Shown piece by piece: positions 16,797 through 26,150 of a stretch of 48,011 nucleotides of DNA. Under the pieces are notes generated by a model. That model was given only the letters and a program-made list of their open reading frames with translations. It was not told where the DNA came from and did not search any database. Each line of letters begins with the position of its first letter. Positions within the stretch are counted from its first letter, which is position 1. The position numbers and the translations under genes are program-made. Source of the stretch: Propionibacterium acidifaciens DSM 21887 (GTDB lineage Bacteria; Actinomycetota; Actinomycetes; Propionibacteriales; Propionibacteriaceae); NCBI RefSeq assembly GCF_000426605.1, contig NZ_AUFR01000023.1:1-48011 (forward strand). Reading direction: 5' to 3'.

Positions 16797-17777
16797 TCAG
16801 CGGGGGTCGCCGCCGACAGGGCCCAGGGCGCCGGGCGCCGCGCCCGTGGCGGTGCGCACGGCGGTCACCTCGGGAGAGGGGCCGAGCACGGCGGCGACGG
16901 CGCGAGCGGCGTCCCCGTCGGCGCACAGGAAGGCGCAGGTGGGGCCCGAGCCCGAGACGATCCCCGCCAGGGCCCCGGCGGCCCGGCCGAGCTCCAGGGT
17001 CGCGGCGAGCCCCGGGTAGAGGTCCAGGGCCGCCGGCTGCAGGTCGTTGACGAGCAGGCCCGCGACGGTCGCCGCGTCGCCGCGGGCCAGGGCCCCGATG
17101 AGCTCGCCGGGCCGACCCCGCCCGGCGTCCATCGGGGTGCTCGTCCCGGCGGCGACGCGCTCGTCGAAGCGGTGGTAGACGGTGGGCGTCGACAGGCCCC
17201 GGCGGGCGACGGCCAGCGCCCAGTGCAGGGTGCCGGCGCACTCGAGGGGCTCGAGCCGCTCGCCGCGGCCGGCGCCGAGGGCCGTGCCGCCGAGCAGCGC
17301 GAAGGGGACGTCCGAGCCGAGCTCGGCGGCGAGCTCGAAGAGCTCCGCGTCGCCCACGTCGAGGCCCCACAGGCGGACGGCGCCGACGAGGGCGGCCGCG
17401 CAGTCGGCGGAGCCCCCGGCCATCCCGCCGGCGACGGGGATGTCCTTCTCGATCTCGAGGTGGGCGCCCATCCGGGGGCCGCCGAAACGGTCCCGGACGG
17501 CCCTCGCCGCGCGGACGGCGAGGTTCGTCTCGTCGTCGGCGACGTGGCGGGCGTGCTCGCCGCGGGTGACGACGCTGATGCGCCCGGGCCGGTCGGTGAG
17601 GCGCATCCGGTCGCCGAGGGAGACGGCGTGGAAGACGGTCGAGAGCCGGTGGTAGCCGTCCTCGCCCCGGGCGGCGACGCGCAGCGTCAGGTTGATCTTG
17701 GCGGGGGCTCCGACCCGCACCCGCCGAGCCTCCGGGCGCGGCCGGGGGGTCGGTGCGCCCCGGGACGCGCCGCTCAT
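16797..17777 (-). CDS. ispE: 4-diphosphocytidyl-2-C-methyl-D-erythritol kinase
   Basis: Encodes 326 aa. IspE phosphorylates CDP-methylerythritol in the non-mevalonate isoprenoid pathway. It is a GHMP kinase: N-terminal [31 protein letters not shown]-binding glycine-rich motif [18 protein letters not shown], and C-terminal [14 protein letters not shown]. The ATG at 17777 overlaps the rsmA stop (ATGA), so the two are coupled. It is the last gene of the tatD-rsmA-ispE operon, a conserved actinobacterial order. The N-terminal 18 residues before the conserved [11 protein letters not shown] are proline/arginine-rich and may not be structured. Confidence 0.97.
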   Translation of the reverse strand: MSGASRGAPTPRPRPEARRVRVGAPAKINLTLRVAARGEDGYHRLSTVFHAVSLGDRMRLTDRPGRISVVTRGEHARHVADDETNLAVRAARAVRDRFGGPRMGAHLEIEKDIPVAGGMAGGSADCAAALVGAVRLWGLDVGDAELFELAAELGSDVPFALLGGTALGAGRGERLEPLECAGTLHWALAVARRGLSTPTVYHRFDERVAAGTSTPMDAGRGRPGELIGALARGDAATVAGLLVNDLQPAALDLYPGLAATLELGRAAGALAGIVSGSGPTCAFLCADGDAARAVAAVLGPSPEVTAVRTATGAAPGALGPVGGDPR

Positions 17778-18664
17778 GGCGCGGGCTCCTCCCCGGCGCG
17801 GGCGGGACCGGCCCAGCCGGCGGCGACGAGCCGCTCGGCGATCGCCGCGAAGTCCCCGATGGGGAGCTGCTCGCCGCGGGCGGTCGGGTCGAGGCCGGCC
17901 GCCCCGATGGCCGCCGCGGCGGCGGCCGAGCCGCCGGCGAGCCCCGACAGGGCCGAGCGCAGCATCTTGCGGCGCTGGGCGAAGGCCGCGTCCACGACGG
18001 CGAACACCTGCTCCCGGGTGGCTCCGGAGGCAGGCGGCCCGCCCCGGGAGATCCGGACCAGACCGGAGTCGACCCGCGGCACCGGCCAGAAGACGCCGGG
18101 CGGCACGGTGCCGGCGCGCCGCGCCGTGCCGTACCAGGCGAGTTTGGCGCTGGGGGCCCCGTAGACCCTCGACCCGGGGGCGGCGGCGAGGCGCTCGGCC
18201 ACCTCGAGCTGGACCATGACCAGGCCCGCCCGCCAGGATCGCGACAGTGCGAGCACGTGGAGGAGCACGGGGACCGCGACGTTGTAGGGCAGGTTCGCGA
18301 CGAGCCGGGTGGGCGCCGGGCCGGGGATCCCGGTGAGCGCGAGGGCGTCCGAGGCGACGACCCGCAGGCGGCCGGCCGCCTGCGGCTGGTGCTCGGCGAC
18401 GGTCGCCGGCAGCTGCCCGGCCAGGCGCCGGTCGATCTCGACGGCAGTCACCGAGGCGCCCGTGGCGAGCAGCCCGAGGGTGAGCGAGCCGAGACCGGGA
18501 CCGATCTCGAGGACGGTGTCGCCGTCGTCCACGCCGCCGAGGGCGACGATGCGGCGCACCGTGTTGGCGTCGACGACGAAGTTCTGACCGAGCGCCTTCG
18601 CGGGGCGCAGCCCGAGCCGTTCGGCGGCGGCGCGGACCGAGCGGGGGTCCAGCAGCGCGGCCAT
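17774..18664 (-). CDS. rsmA: 16S rRNA (adenine1518-N6/adenine1519-N6)-dimethyltransferase
   Basis: Encodes 296 aa. RsmA (KsgA) dimethylates two adjacent adenosines in helix 45 of 16S rRNA. Visible: [16 protein letters not shown] near the N-terminus, SAM-binding [12 protein letters not shown], acidic end of beta 2 (AVEIDRRL), catalytic NLPYN, and the C-terminal helical domain with [18 protein letters not shown]. The ATG at 18664 begins [21 protein letters not shown], one base after the tatD stop, and the 3' end overlaps ispE. Length is normal. Residues 200-215 lie in a low-complexity alanine-rich region, as often in high-GC genomes. Confidence 0.97.
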   Translation of the reverse strand: MAALLDPRSVRAAAERLGLRPAKALGQNFVVDANTVRRIVALGGVDDGDTVLEIGPGLGSLTLGLLATGASVTAVEIDRRLAGQLPATVAEHQPQAAGRLRVVASDALALTGIPGPAPTRLVANLPYNVAVPVLLHVLALSRSWRAGLVMVQLEVAERLAAAPGSRVYGAPSAKLAWYGTARRAGTVPPGVFWPVPRVDSGLVRISRGGPPASGATREQVFAVVDAAFAQRRKMLRSALSGLAGGSAAAAAAIGAAGLDPTARGEQLPIGDFAAIAERLVAAGWAGPARAGEEPAP

Positions 18665-18665
18665 C

Positions 18666-19598
18666 TCAGGCCCCTCGCCCCGCACGGGCGCCCCAGGGCC
18701 CGTAGGCGGCGAGGGTGTTGGCGGTGAGCCGGTCGCAGAACCGCCCCAGCGCCTGCTCGTCGTCGACGTCGACGCCCCTCGCCCCGGCGACGAAGCGCAC
18801 CGTGACGGGCAGCAGGTAGGGCGCATTGGGGCGGCCGCGCAGCGGCACGGGCGTGAGATAGGGGGCGTCGGTCTCGACGAGGAGGCGGTCGGGCGGCGTG
18901 ACGGCCAGGGCCTCGCGCAGGGCGGTGTTGGGCTTGAAGGTGACGGCCCCGCCGAAGCTGAGCCAGACGTCCCGGCGGCCTGCGCCCCCCGCCAGGGCGG
19001 CGCGGGCGAAGTCGGCGTCGCCGCTGAAGCAGTGCAGGACGGTGCGCTCGGGCCATCCCTGCTCGTCGAGCACGCGCAGGACGTCGGCGTGGGCGTCGCG
19101 GTCGTGGATGACGAGGGTGCGGCCGGTGTCGTGCGCGATCCGGACGTGGCGGGCGAAGGCCCGGCGCTGCACAGCCCGGCCGGCCTCGTCGCGGGTGCGG
19201 AAGTAGTCCAGCCCGGTCTCGCCGACGGCGCGGACCCGCTCGTGCGCGACGGCCAGCTCGGCGATCCGGTCGATCCCGTCGTCGAGCCCGTCGACGCCGG
19301 CCGCGGCGGCCAGTCGGGCCGCGTCGTTGGGGTGGATCGCCACGGCGGCGGCGACCTGCTCGTGGTCGGCGGCGAAGCGGACGGCCCAGCGCGAGGCATC
19401 GAGGTCGCAGCCCACCTGGACGAGGCGGTCGACGCCGACGGCGGCCGCCGCGGCGAGGTTGAGCTCGGCGTCCAGCCCCGAGCGGTCGGCCGTCGAGTCG
19501 ACATGGGTGTGGTCGTCGATGCAGCGCCCGGGCAGCGGCGCCGGCATCGACGGCAGGTCCAGGCGCGCCAACTCGGCGGCGATCTCGGCGGGGTTCAC
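18666..19598 (-). CDS. tatD: TatD-family metal-dependent hydrolase (deoxyribonuclease)
   Basis: Encodes about 310 aa. TatD proteins are TIM-barrel nucleases (3'-5' exonuclease). Metal-site motifs are all present: DDHTHVDS (HxH), VGETGLDYF (glutamate), LVIHDRDAH (His), LHCFSG (His) and ETDAPYLTP (Asp). The GTG at 19598 ([32 protein letters not shown]) is preferred since it lies 6 nt after a GACAAT -10-like box, consistent with a leaderless mRNA; an ATG 22 codons later (MPAPLPGRC) is the alternative. First gene of the tatD-rsmA-ispE operon. Confidence 0.94.
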   Translation of the reverse strand: MNPAEIAAELARLDLPSMPAPLPGRCIDDHTHVDSTADRSGLDAELNLAAAAAVGVDRLVQVGCDLDASRWAVRFAADHEQVAAAVAIHPNDAARLAAAAGVDGLDDGIDRIAELAVAHERVRAVGETGLDYFRTRDEAGRAVQRRAFARHVRIAHDTGRTLVIHDRDAHADVLRVLDEQGWPERTVLHCFSGDADFARAALAGGAGRRDVWLSFGGAVTFKPNTALREALAVTPPDRLLVETDAPYLTPVPLRGRPNAPYLLPVTVRFVAGARGVDVDDEQALGRFCDRLTANTLAAYGPWGARAGRGA

Positions 19599-19648
19599 GG
19601 GGCCATTGTCGCGCACCCGCTCGTCGGCGCCGCGCCGGGGCCAGCCGC

Positions 19649-20527
19649 TCACGAACCGTTCCGGGAGGCCAGGGCGGCCTCGTAGAGGGTCCTCCTGCGG
19701 ACGCCGGTCTCGGCGGCGACCCGCCCGACGGCCTCGCTGAGGCGCTCGCCGGCGTCGATGCGCTCGTCCACCCGGACGAGGGCCTCGTCGAGACCGCCGT
19801 CGGGGTCGGCGGGACGGCCCGCGATGACGATCGTCGTCTCCCCGCGGGCGTGCTCGGCGGCCCAGTCGCGCAGCTCGGCGAGGGGCCCGCGGATGATCTC
19901 CTCCCAGGGCTTGGTGAGTTCGCGGCACAGGACGCCGGGGCGGTCGGCGCCGAGGGCGTCCGCGGCGTCGGAGAGGAAGCCGGCGAGCCGGTGCGGGGCC
20001 TCGAAGAGGACCATGGTGCGCTCCTCGGCCGCCAGGACGGCCAGGCGCCTGCGCCGCGGGCCGGCGGCGCGCGGCAGGAAACCCTCGAAGCAGAAGCGGT
20101 CGCAGGCCAGGCCCGAGACGGCGAGGGCGGTCGTCACGGCGGAGGGGCCGGGCACGCTCGTCACCCGGATGCCCGCGTCGACGGCGGTCCGCACGAGGCG
20201 GAACCCCGGGTCGGAGACCGACGGCATGCCGGCGTCGGTGGCCACGACGACGACCGCGCCGTCGGCGAGCTCGCGGAGGAGCGGGCCGGTGCGCTCGGCC
20301 TCGTTGCCCTCGAAGTAGCTGACGATGCGGGCGTCCGTCTCGACGCCGGTGCGGGCCAGGAGCGTGCGCAGCAGCCGGGTGTCCTCGGCGGCGATGACGT
20401 CGGCCTGTGCGAGGGCCCGGCGCAGCTGCGGGGAGGCCTGGGTGGCGTCGCCGATGGGCGTCCCGGCCAGGACGAGGGTGCCCGGCCCGACGAGGCGCTC
20501 GGCGGACCCGCTCATGTGCTCACTCAC
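19649..20527 (-). CDS. rsmI: 16S rRNA (cytidine1402-2'-O)-methyltransferase
   Basis: Encodes 292 aa of the SAM-dependent tetrapyrrole-methylase fold. RsmI 2'-O-methylates C1402 in the decoding centre. Signatures: LAGTPIGDATQASPQLRRALAQADVIAAEDTR, the SYFEGNE segment, ATDAGMPSVSDPG, SVPGPSAVTTALAVSGL and the C-terminal SRELTKPWEEIIRG region (here CRELTKPWEEIIRGPL). GTG 20527 (MSEHMSGS) is 7 nt after a TATCGT box, indicating a leaderless transcript; an ATG four codons later is the alternative. rsmI and a Pmt-type mannosyltransferase are divergent neighbours in other actinobacteria; here the GH95-like gene lies between them. Confidence 0.96.
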   Translation of the reverse strand: MSEHMSGSAERLVGPGTLVLAGTPIGDATQASPQLRRALAQADVIAAEDTRLLRTLLARTGVETDARIVSYFEGNEAERTGPLLRELADGAVVVVATDAGMPSVSDPGFRLVRTAVDAGIRVTSVPGPSAVTTALAVSGLACDRFCFEGFLPRAAGPRRRRLAVLAAEERTMVLFEAPHRLAGFLSDAADALGADRPGVLCRELTKPWEEIIRGPLAELRDWAAEHARGETTIVIAGRPADPDGGLDEALVRVDERIDAGERLSEAVGRVAAETGVRRRTLYEAALASRNGS

Positions 20528-20534
20528 GCCCCCG

Positions 20535-20540
20535 ACGATA
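20535..20540 (-). promoter_or_regulatory. -10 box giving a leaderless rsmI mRNA
   Basis: TATCGT on the minus strand, 7 nt before the GTG start at 20527, with no Shine-Dalgarno. Confidence 0.55.
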
Positions 20541-20606
20541 GCCGCCCCCGGCGTCGCCGACCGCCGGACGGGCGGGCCGGTCGCGGCCGCCGGAGGGCCC
20601 CCGGCG

Positions 20607-23045
20607 TCAGTCGGCGGGCAGCCCCGAGAGGGTCATCGACAGGCCGGTCCCGATGCTGATCGCCGAACCGGTCGCGGTCTGCTCGGCGCGGCGGGCCCGG
20701 CCCTCGCGGGTGATGACGTAGCTGCGCCCGTCCACGACCTCGAAGCTGAGCAGATCGCGGTTGCGCCGCCACGCGACGACCTGCGCGAACCGCACCGGGG
20801 CGCCGGTGTCGTCGGTGACGGTGAAGCGGCCGTTCTCGGCCTCGACGCGAATCGTGCAGCCGAAGTTGGGCGTGATCCGCGCGACGGTGAGCTGGGTCTC
20901 CTCCCAGGCGACGTCGACGCGGTGTCCGCCGACGGCGCGCAGGCCGCGCGCCGAGCCCTTCGGCCACCGGGCGGGCAGGGCGGCGAGCAGGCGGATGACG
21001 CCGGCGTCGCCGCCGACGAGCATCTCGGCGAGGGCGCCCGGCAGCACGAGGGAGGCGGGCAGCTGGAGGACGGCGCCGGGCATCTGGGGCTCCCGGCCCA
21101 GCGCCAGCAGCGACGCGGAGCTGAGCGGTCCGGTCAGGCGGGTCAGCGCCCGGGTGGCGAGGACCTCGTCGCCCAGCCGGGCGGCCATCGCGAGGATCCT
21201 GGCCTGGCCCGCGGCGGTGCGTCCGGCACCGCGGGAGATCTCGGCGTCGAGGGTGCGGCGCGCCGCGTCGAGCATCGTCGGGTCGGTGTGGTTGATGCGC
21301 CTGCCGGGGAAGAGGCCGTACAGCTGGGTCAGGGAGTCCGAACCGGCGCTCGGGGCACCGGCCCGGCGCTCGGGCCACTGGGCGATGAGACCGTCGACGA
21401 CGGGGACGGGGGCCAGCCGGCCGAGGGCGTCGCGCACCCGGGGGGCGAGCGCCGCATCGAGGCCGCACGGCTGCTCGCCGGCCAGGGACAGGTAGTGCTC
21501 GAAGACCTCGGCGATGACCTCGCGGTCGATCGTCGAGCCCGCCGCGACCCGGAACTCCCGGGCGGCGCTGCGCAGCGTCTGGCCGGGGGCGGCCGAGGGG
21601 CTCGCGATGAGCTCGTCGTCGGGGCCCGTGACGAGCAGGTCGAGGGCGAAGCGCACGGCCATGCGGTGCACCTGGAGGGCGTGGGCGGTGTCGCCGGTGA
21701 ACAGGGCGTGCTCGTACAGGCAGGACGCCAGGGCGGGCAGCGCCCCCAGCCAGTGGCCCCGCCGGGCGCGGGCGATCCGCGCGCTCGTGGCGCGCCACAG
21801 GTCGACGCGCTCGAGGACGACGGCGCCGGAGAACCCGAAGTCCCGCCAGGCGCGGTCGCGGCCGGTGCGAGACAGCTCGTCGGCGAGGCGCCGGACGGGG
21901 GCCGCGCACTCCGACAGGCCGACCCGTTCGGCCGACCAGTAGCTCAGCTGGAGACCCATGTCGGTGCGGTAGGCCTCGCCGGCCGGGCGCGCATGGGCGT
22001 TCCACAGTCCCTGGGCGTGCATGGGCTGGGAGTCGGCGCGCGAGGACGAGACGAGCAGGTACTTGCCCAGGTGGAAGGCCAGCTCGTCGACGTCGGCGCG
22101 CCAGGAATCGGACAGGTCCAGGTCGCTGCGGTCGAACAGGGCGCGGCGGTCCGCGACGTGCTCGGCATGGAGTTCGGCGGTGCTGCGGCCCAGCGCGCGG
22201 CGGACCCGGTACCTGGCGACGTGCTCGACGGCCGAGGTGTCGCCCGAGGGGCGCCGGTTCCAGGCGGTGAAACCACTCTCGGCGGCGACGACGAGGCGCG
22301 GGCCCTCGTCGGTGGGCTGGACGGCGGCGGCGACGGCGAAGGCCATGCCCGCGGGAACGCTGCCGTCGTCGGCGGGCGGCTCGACGCCGTAGCGGACGGG
22401 CTCGCCGGCGCGGGCGTCGGCGGGAACGCGGGAGGACAGGGTCAGCCACAGCACCCGCCCCTCGCGCCAGGTGCGGACGGCGCCGCGGTGGGGGCTGCTC
22501 AGGTGCGGGGCCCTCAGCGGAGCGGACGGGCCGCCCCACTGGACGACGAGCACCTCGGCCGGGGCGCTGATGAAGGTGCGCAGCTCGTTGCCGCGCACGG
22601 TGGTGGTCATGGTGGCGTCCCGCAGATCGAGCTCGCGGCCGTAGCCGCGGGTGCGCAGCCCGGGCGCGTAGTCCCAGCGCAGCACGCCGACGGGCTGGCT
22701 GGTCTGGACGGCGGGCGCGACGGCCATCCGGGCGGCGATCCCGTCGGCCTGCTCCAGGTTGCCGGCGGCGATCGCCGCGCGCAGGGCGGGCAGGAGCGCC
22801 GCGCCGTCGGCATCGGCGTCGTCGCCGGCACCGGGGCCGCCCGACCAGAGGGTGTCGAGCGACAGTTCGAGGACCTCGGCGCCGATGCCGCCGTGGGCGA
22901 CGGCGCCGAGATGGCCGTTGCCCAGCAGGAAGGCGTCGCGGGGGTTCGCGGCCGGTTCGTCGAGGACGATCCGGTACCGGGCGTGCGGGTCGGCCCCCGG
23001 GGGCGCGCCGGCCCCCCGACGCTCGGAACCGCTGCGACTGGTCAC
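20607..23045 (-). CDS. GH95-like protein with degenerate active site
   Basis: Encodes 812 aa. The N-terminus (AFLLGNGHLGAVAHGG...LELSLDTLWSGGP) and the helical barrel (QGLWNAHARPAGEAYRTD, LYGLFPGRRI) show a glycoside hydrolase family 95 scaffold, whose members are alpha-L-fucosidases and alpha-L-galactosidases. The family's catalytic motifs are altered: the asparagine-rich TINxTxQMNYW region reads TDMGLQLSYW with Asp362 at the key Asn, HHNTDIW reads LERVDLW, PSxSPE reads PSAAPG (Gly488 at the acid), HRHxSHL reads DSLTQLY, and GWSxAW reads AAGQAR. No signal peptide. The GTG at 23045 is supported by GGAGGAG 8 nt upstream. It may be a non-catalytic relative or act on a different substrate; fold confident, activity not. 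Confidence 0.75.
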   Translation of the reverse strand: MTSRSGSERRGAGAPPGADPHARYRIVLDEPAANPRDAFLLGNGHLGAVAHGGIGAEVLELSLDTLWSGGPGAGDDADADGAALLPALRAAIAAGNLEQADGIAARMAVAPAVQTSQPVGVLRWDYAPGLRTRGYGRELDLRDATMTTTVRGNELRTFISAPAEVLVVQWGGPSAPLRAPHLSSPHRGAVRTWREGRVLWLTLSSRVPADARAGEPVRYGVEPPADDGSVPAGMAFAVAAAVQPTDEGPRLVVAAESGFTAWNRRPSGDTSAVEHVARYRVRRALGRSTAELHAEHVADRRALFDRSDLDLSDSWRADVDELAFHLGKYLLVSSSRADSQPMHAQGLWNAHARPAGEAYRTDMGLQLSYWSAERVGLSECAAPVRRLADELSRTGRDRAWRDFGFSGAVVLERVDLWRATSARIARARRGHWLGALPALASCLYEHALFTGDTAHALQVHRMAVRFALDLLVTGPDDELIASPSAAPGQTLRSAAREFRVAAGSTIDREVIAEVFEHYLSLAGEQPCGLDAALAPRVRDALGRLAPVPVVDGLIAQWPERRAGAPSAGSDSLTQLYGLFPGRRINHTDPTMLDAARRTLDAEISRGAGRTAAGQARILAMAARLGDEVLATRALTRLTGPLSSASLLALGREPQMPGAVLQLPASLVLPGALAEMLVGGDAGVIRLLAALPARWPKGSARGLRAVGGHRVDVAWEETQLTVARITPNFGCTIRVEAENGRFTVTDDTGAPVRFAQVVAWRRNRDLLSFEVVDGRSYVITREGRARRAEQTATGSAISIGTGLSMTLSGLPAD

Positions 23046-23459
23046 GTCCGACACTCCTCCATGGTGGGCCGGCGCCGGCCCGTTCCCAATCCTCCGGGGC
23101 TCCCCCGGGCGCCGGGCCGCAGGTTCACGGGCGACGACAGGGGCAGGCACATTATCGACCATCGGACCCGGTGCCGACCATCGGGCCCACGAGGGCGGGC
23201 GCGGCCCGCGCGCCCGGGGCCGACGATCCCCTCGGCAGCCCTGCGACACATGTCGCACCACGCGACCCGCGCGCCCGGGGCCGGCGGACGGGTCCGGGCC
23301 CCGGATCCCTGTGCGGCATCAGCCGCGTCCCGACGCCGGCGGGGACCCACCGCCGGCGATGCCGGCCCGGCGCGCTGCACGGCCTCGGAGCCGTGCGGGC
23401 CGGCGCCGGCGCAGGGGCAGTGGAGCCGGTATCGGCACGGCGACGGTGGAACCGGCGTT

Positions 23460-23465
23460 TAACAT
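23460..23465 (+). promoter_or_regulatory. -10 box giving a leaderless pmt mRNA
   Basis: TAACAT, 7 nt before GTG 23473. The T-A pair is also part of an in-frame ATG at 23464, which would leave the start without any leader or ribosome-binding site; GTG 23473 fits the leaderless geometry seen elsewhere in the window. Confidence 0.5.
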
Positions 23466-23472
23466 GGGGCGC

Positions 23473-25101
23473 GTGAGTTCACTCCCGAGCCCGGCCCCGA
23501 CGGGCGCCGCCCCCCTCGATCACGGCCTGCGGTCGGCGCTGCCGTCCACCATCGAACGGCTGGAGGAGGCCGCCGTCCTCAGGCTCGACGAGGCCCGCAG
23601 CTGGCTGGTGACCGCCGCCCTCGTCGTGCTCGGCCTCCTCACCCGCGTCGTCGGCATCGGGACGCCGGCGCACCTCGAGTTCGACGAGACCTACTACGCC
23701 AAGGACGCCTGGACGCTGTTGCACCTGGGCTACGAGGGCACCTGGGGCGCGGGGGCTGACGACCAGATCGCCGCGGGCCATGTCGACGGCTGGACGAGCA
23801 TCGGCTCGTTCATCGTCCATCCCCAGCTCGGCAAGTGGCTCATCGCGGGCGGCGAGCGACTCTTCGGCATGACGCCCCTCGGCTGGCGCTTCGCCTCGCT
23901 CGTCTTCGGCTGCCTGCTCATCGGGGCCGTCGTGCGCATGGCGCGCCGGCTCGGCCGGTCGACCATCATCGGTGCCCTGGCGGGCTTCTTCATCATCGTC
24001 GACGGCCTCAGCTTTGTCATGAGCCGCATCGCGCTGCTCGACGTCTTCGAGGCCTTCTTCACCGTCGCGGCCGTCGGCTGCTGGCTGGCCGACCGGGACT
24101 GGTTCCGGCACCGCCTCGCCGAGCACCTGCGTGCGAACGGCCTGCTCAACCTCGGCGGGGGCTACGGTCCGCTTCTCCTGTGGAGGCCCTGGCGCCTGGC
24201 CTGCGGCCTGCTCCTCGGCGCCGCCTGCGGCTGCAAGTGGAACGCCGTCTACGTCCTCGCGGTCCTCGGCGTCCTCAGCCTCGTCGACGACCGCCGCGCG
24301 CGTCTGACCGCGGGCGCGGGCCGGCAGGCGATCCGCAGTCTCTGGCGCGACGGCCTCTCCGCCGTCGTCCACCTCGCCGTCGCGGCCCTCGTCGTCTACG
24401 TGGCCACCTGGACGAGCTGGCTGCTCTCGGACGGCGGCTACGACCGCCAGTGGGGCGCCCAGCACCCCGCCGACCGCGTCACGCGGCTGCTCGGCGACGG
24501 GCTGGGCAGCCTGTGGCACTACCACTACGACATCTACGCCTTCCACACCGGCGACTGGATCGCCTCGCAGACCCACACCTACGACGCGAAGCCGCTGGGC
24601 TGGCCGGTCATGGCGCGCGTCATCGGCATCGACGCGGTCAACGGCATCCAGCCGGGCGAGGACGGCTGCACCGCGGTCAACGACACCTGCCTGCGCGTCG
24701 TCTCCGGCGCCGGGACGCCCTTCCTGTGGTGGTTCGCGTGCCTGGCGGTCGTCGTCGGCCTGTTCCTGTGGATCGGCGGGCGTCAGTGGCACTACTGCGT
24801 GCCGATCGTCGTGGCCGCGGCCACCTGGCTCATGTGGTTCCCCAGCTCGGACCGCCCGACCTTCTTCTTCTACGCGATCATGCTCATCCCGTTCACCGCG
24901 ACCGTGCTGGCGATGGTGCTGGGCCGGATCCTCGGCCCCGCGGACGCGCCCCCGCCGCGACGGCGCCGCGGGGCCCTCATCGTCACGGCGGTGACGGTGC
25001 TCATCACGGCGAACTTCCTCTTCATCTACCCGATCCTCACCGACGCCCTCCTGACGCGCCGCCAGTGGTTCATGCGCATGTGGTTCACCACGTGGATCTG
25101 A
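23473..25101 (+). CDS. pmt: Dolichyl-phosphate-mannose--protein mannosyltransferase (Pmt family)
   Basis: Encodes 542 aa, an integral membrane GT39 enzyme that transfers mannose from polyprenyl-phosphate mannose to Ser/Thr of exported proteins. The catalytic DE motif is in HLEFDETYYAKDAW (first extracellular loop), followed by HPQLGKWLI and about ten hydrophobic helices; the C-terminus ends WFMRMWFTTWI as in actinobacterial Pmt. The conserved length is about 520 aa. Start is GTG 23473 (VSSLPSP), with ATG 23464 as alternative. No other glycosylation gene lies next to it. The nearby secreted DUF2330 protein could be a client, but that is only inference. Confidence 0.95.
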   Translation: MSSLPSPAPTGAAPLDHGLRSALPSTIERLEEAAVLRLDEARSWLVTAALVVLGLLTRVVGIGTPAHLEFDETYYAKDAWTLLHLGYEGTWGAGADDQIAAGHVDGWTSIGSFIVHPQLGKWLIAGGERLFGMTPLGWRFASLVFGCLLIGAVVRMARRLGRSTIIGALAGFFIIVDGLSFVMSRIALLDVFEAFFTVAAVGCWLADRDWFRHRLAEHLRANGLLNLGGGYGPLLLWRPWRLACGLLLGAACGCKWNAVYVLAVLGVLSLVDDRRARLTAGAGRQAIRSLWRDGLSAVVHLAVAALVVYVATWTSWLLSDGGYDRQWGAQHPADRVTRLLGDGLGSLWHYHYDIYAFHTGDWIASQTHTYDAKPLGWPVMARVIGIDAVNGIQPGEDGCTAVNDTCLRVVSGAGTPFLWWFACLAVVVGLFLWIGGRQWHYCVPIVVAAATWLMWFPSSDRPTFFFYAIMLIPFTATVLAMVLGRILGPADAPPPRRRRGALIVTAVTVLITANFLFIYPILTDALLTRRQWFMRMWFTTWI

Positions 25102-25422
25102 CCGCGCCACCCCGCACCCCCGTTCCCACTCCCACCTCCCCTCATGCGTTCGCACCTCACCCAGGCCTTCCCACCTCGGACATGTCCCGGGTGTCTGCGC
25201 AGACGCGAGGCGGGAACGCGCAACGGGAGCGAAGACCGCACGCGGGACGAACGCGCAACGAGCGCGAACCAGCCACACGACGAACCGCAACGACCACGAA
25301 CCGCAACGATCACAGGACGCACGCCCCGCGGCGCCCACCGGTCCCCCGCACTGCTGCGGGCCGCGCGCATCGTCCCGGCGGGGGGACGAGGAGCCGGGCG
25401 CGGGCGACGGAGGGGGCGGGCG
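25102..25422. other. Intergenic region with short GAACnCGCAACG repeats
   Basis: No gene is supported here. The stretch has strong strand asymmetry and holds four related motifs: GAACGCGCAACG at 25214-25225 and 25249-25260, then a 16-bp tandem pair CGAACCGCAACGA(C/T)CA at 25281-25296 and 25297-25312. It directly precedes the start of the NCS2-permease remnant and is probably the original upstream region of that gene. Confidence 0.5.
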
Positions 25423-26150
25423 GTGATCTGGAGGCTGCACGGGGACGGCGGGCCGAGGCCGGGCGAGGTCGTCGCCCCGGGCGAGAGGCTCGGCTGGAGC
25501 AGGACGATCGGGCTCGGCGCCCAGCACGTGGTGGCCCTGTTCTCCGCCTTCGTCGCCCGCACCCACGACGTCCGCGTGTGGATCGCCCCCTCCGTCTTCG
25601 CCTGGCTCGGGGTGGCGACCTTCTCGCTCATCTGCTGGGCCATGACCATCGACGTCATCAACGACACCGAGGTGCGCTTCGGCGACCGTCGGGACGGCAC
25701 CGTGTACGCCACCTGCTCGTGGCGCGCGAGCTCGGTCAGGCCGGCTCGGAGGGCCTGACCGGTATCCTCCTGCCGGTGGTGGGGTACGCGAAGGAGACCG
25801 GCTTCGACTCCGAGGTCACCTGTGAGCATGGACTCTGGCTGGTCTGGGATCGGCTGGTCAGGATGGGTGCAGGTCGTGTCGATCCGGGTGTGACTCTCGA
25901 GGCTATTGGCCCGCTCGCGGCGCCTTCCAACGGCATCTACAGCATCACGTGCCCGGTGCCCGGCGGCGCCTTCGTCGTCCTCTTCCTCGCCCTGTGGTTC
26001 CTGTACCCGCTCGACAAGGAGCGCGTGGACGCCAACGCCGCCCGGCTCGCCGCCCAGCGCGAGGCCGAGGGCGCCGCCCGACCGTCCACGGCCGCCCCGG
26101 CGGGGCGTCCCCGGGCGCCCCGCCGCCCATCCACCGGATCGAAACGAGGA
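25423..26150 (+). pseudogene. Chimeric transporter remnant: NCS2 permease start joined to GPH symporter end
   Basis: From GTG 25423 the first about 40 codons (GEVVAPGERLGWSRTIGLGAQHVVALF) match the N-terminus of NCS2 uracil/xanthine permeases. The frame then continues into the C-terminal part of a GPH-family sugar or glucuronide:cation symporter (FAWLGVATFSLICWAMTIDVIND, GDRRDGTVYAT). A one-base frameshift near 25720 moves the rest (ELGQAGSEGLTGILLPVVGYAKETG) to the next frame, and a 108-bp in-frame insertion at about 25821-25928 interrupts it before ALWFLYPLDKERVDANAARLAAQREAEG. The GPH end runs without a stop into uidA, so the original gene was probably the glucuronide permease of a uid operon. 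A deletion seems to have removed the 3' end of one gene and the 5' end of the other. Confidence 0.75.
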
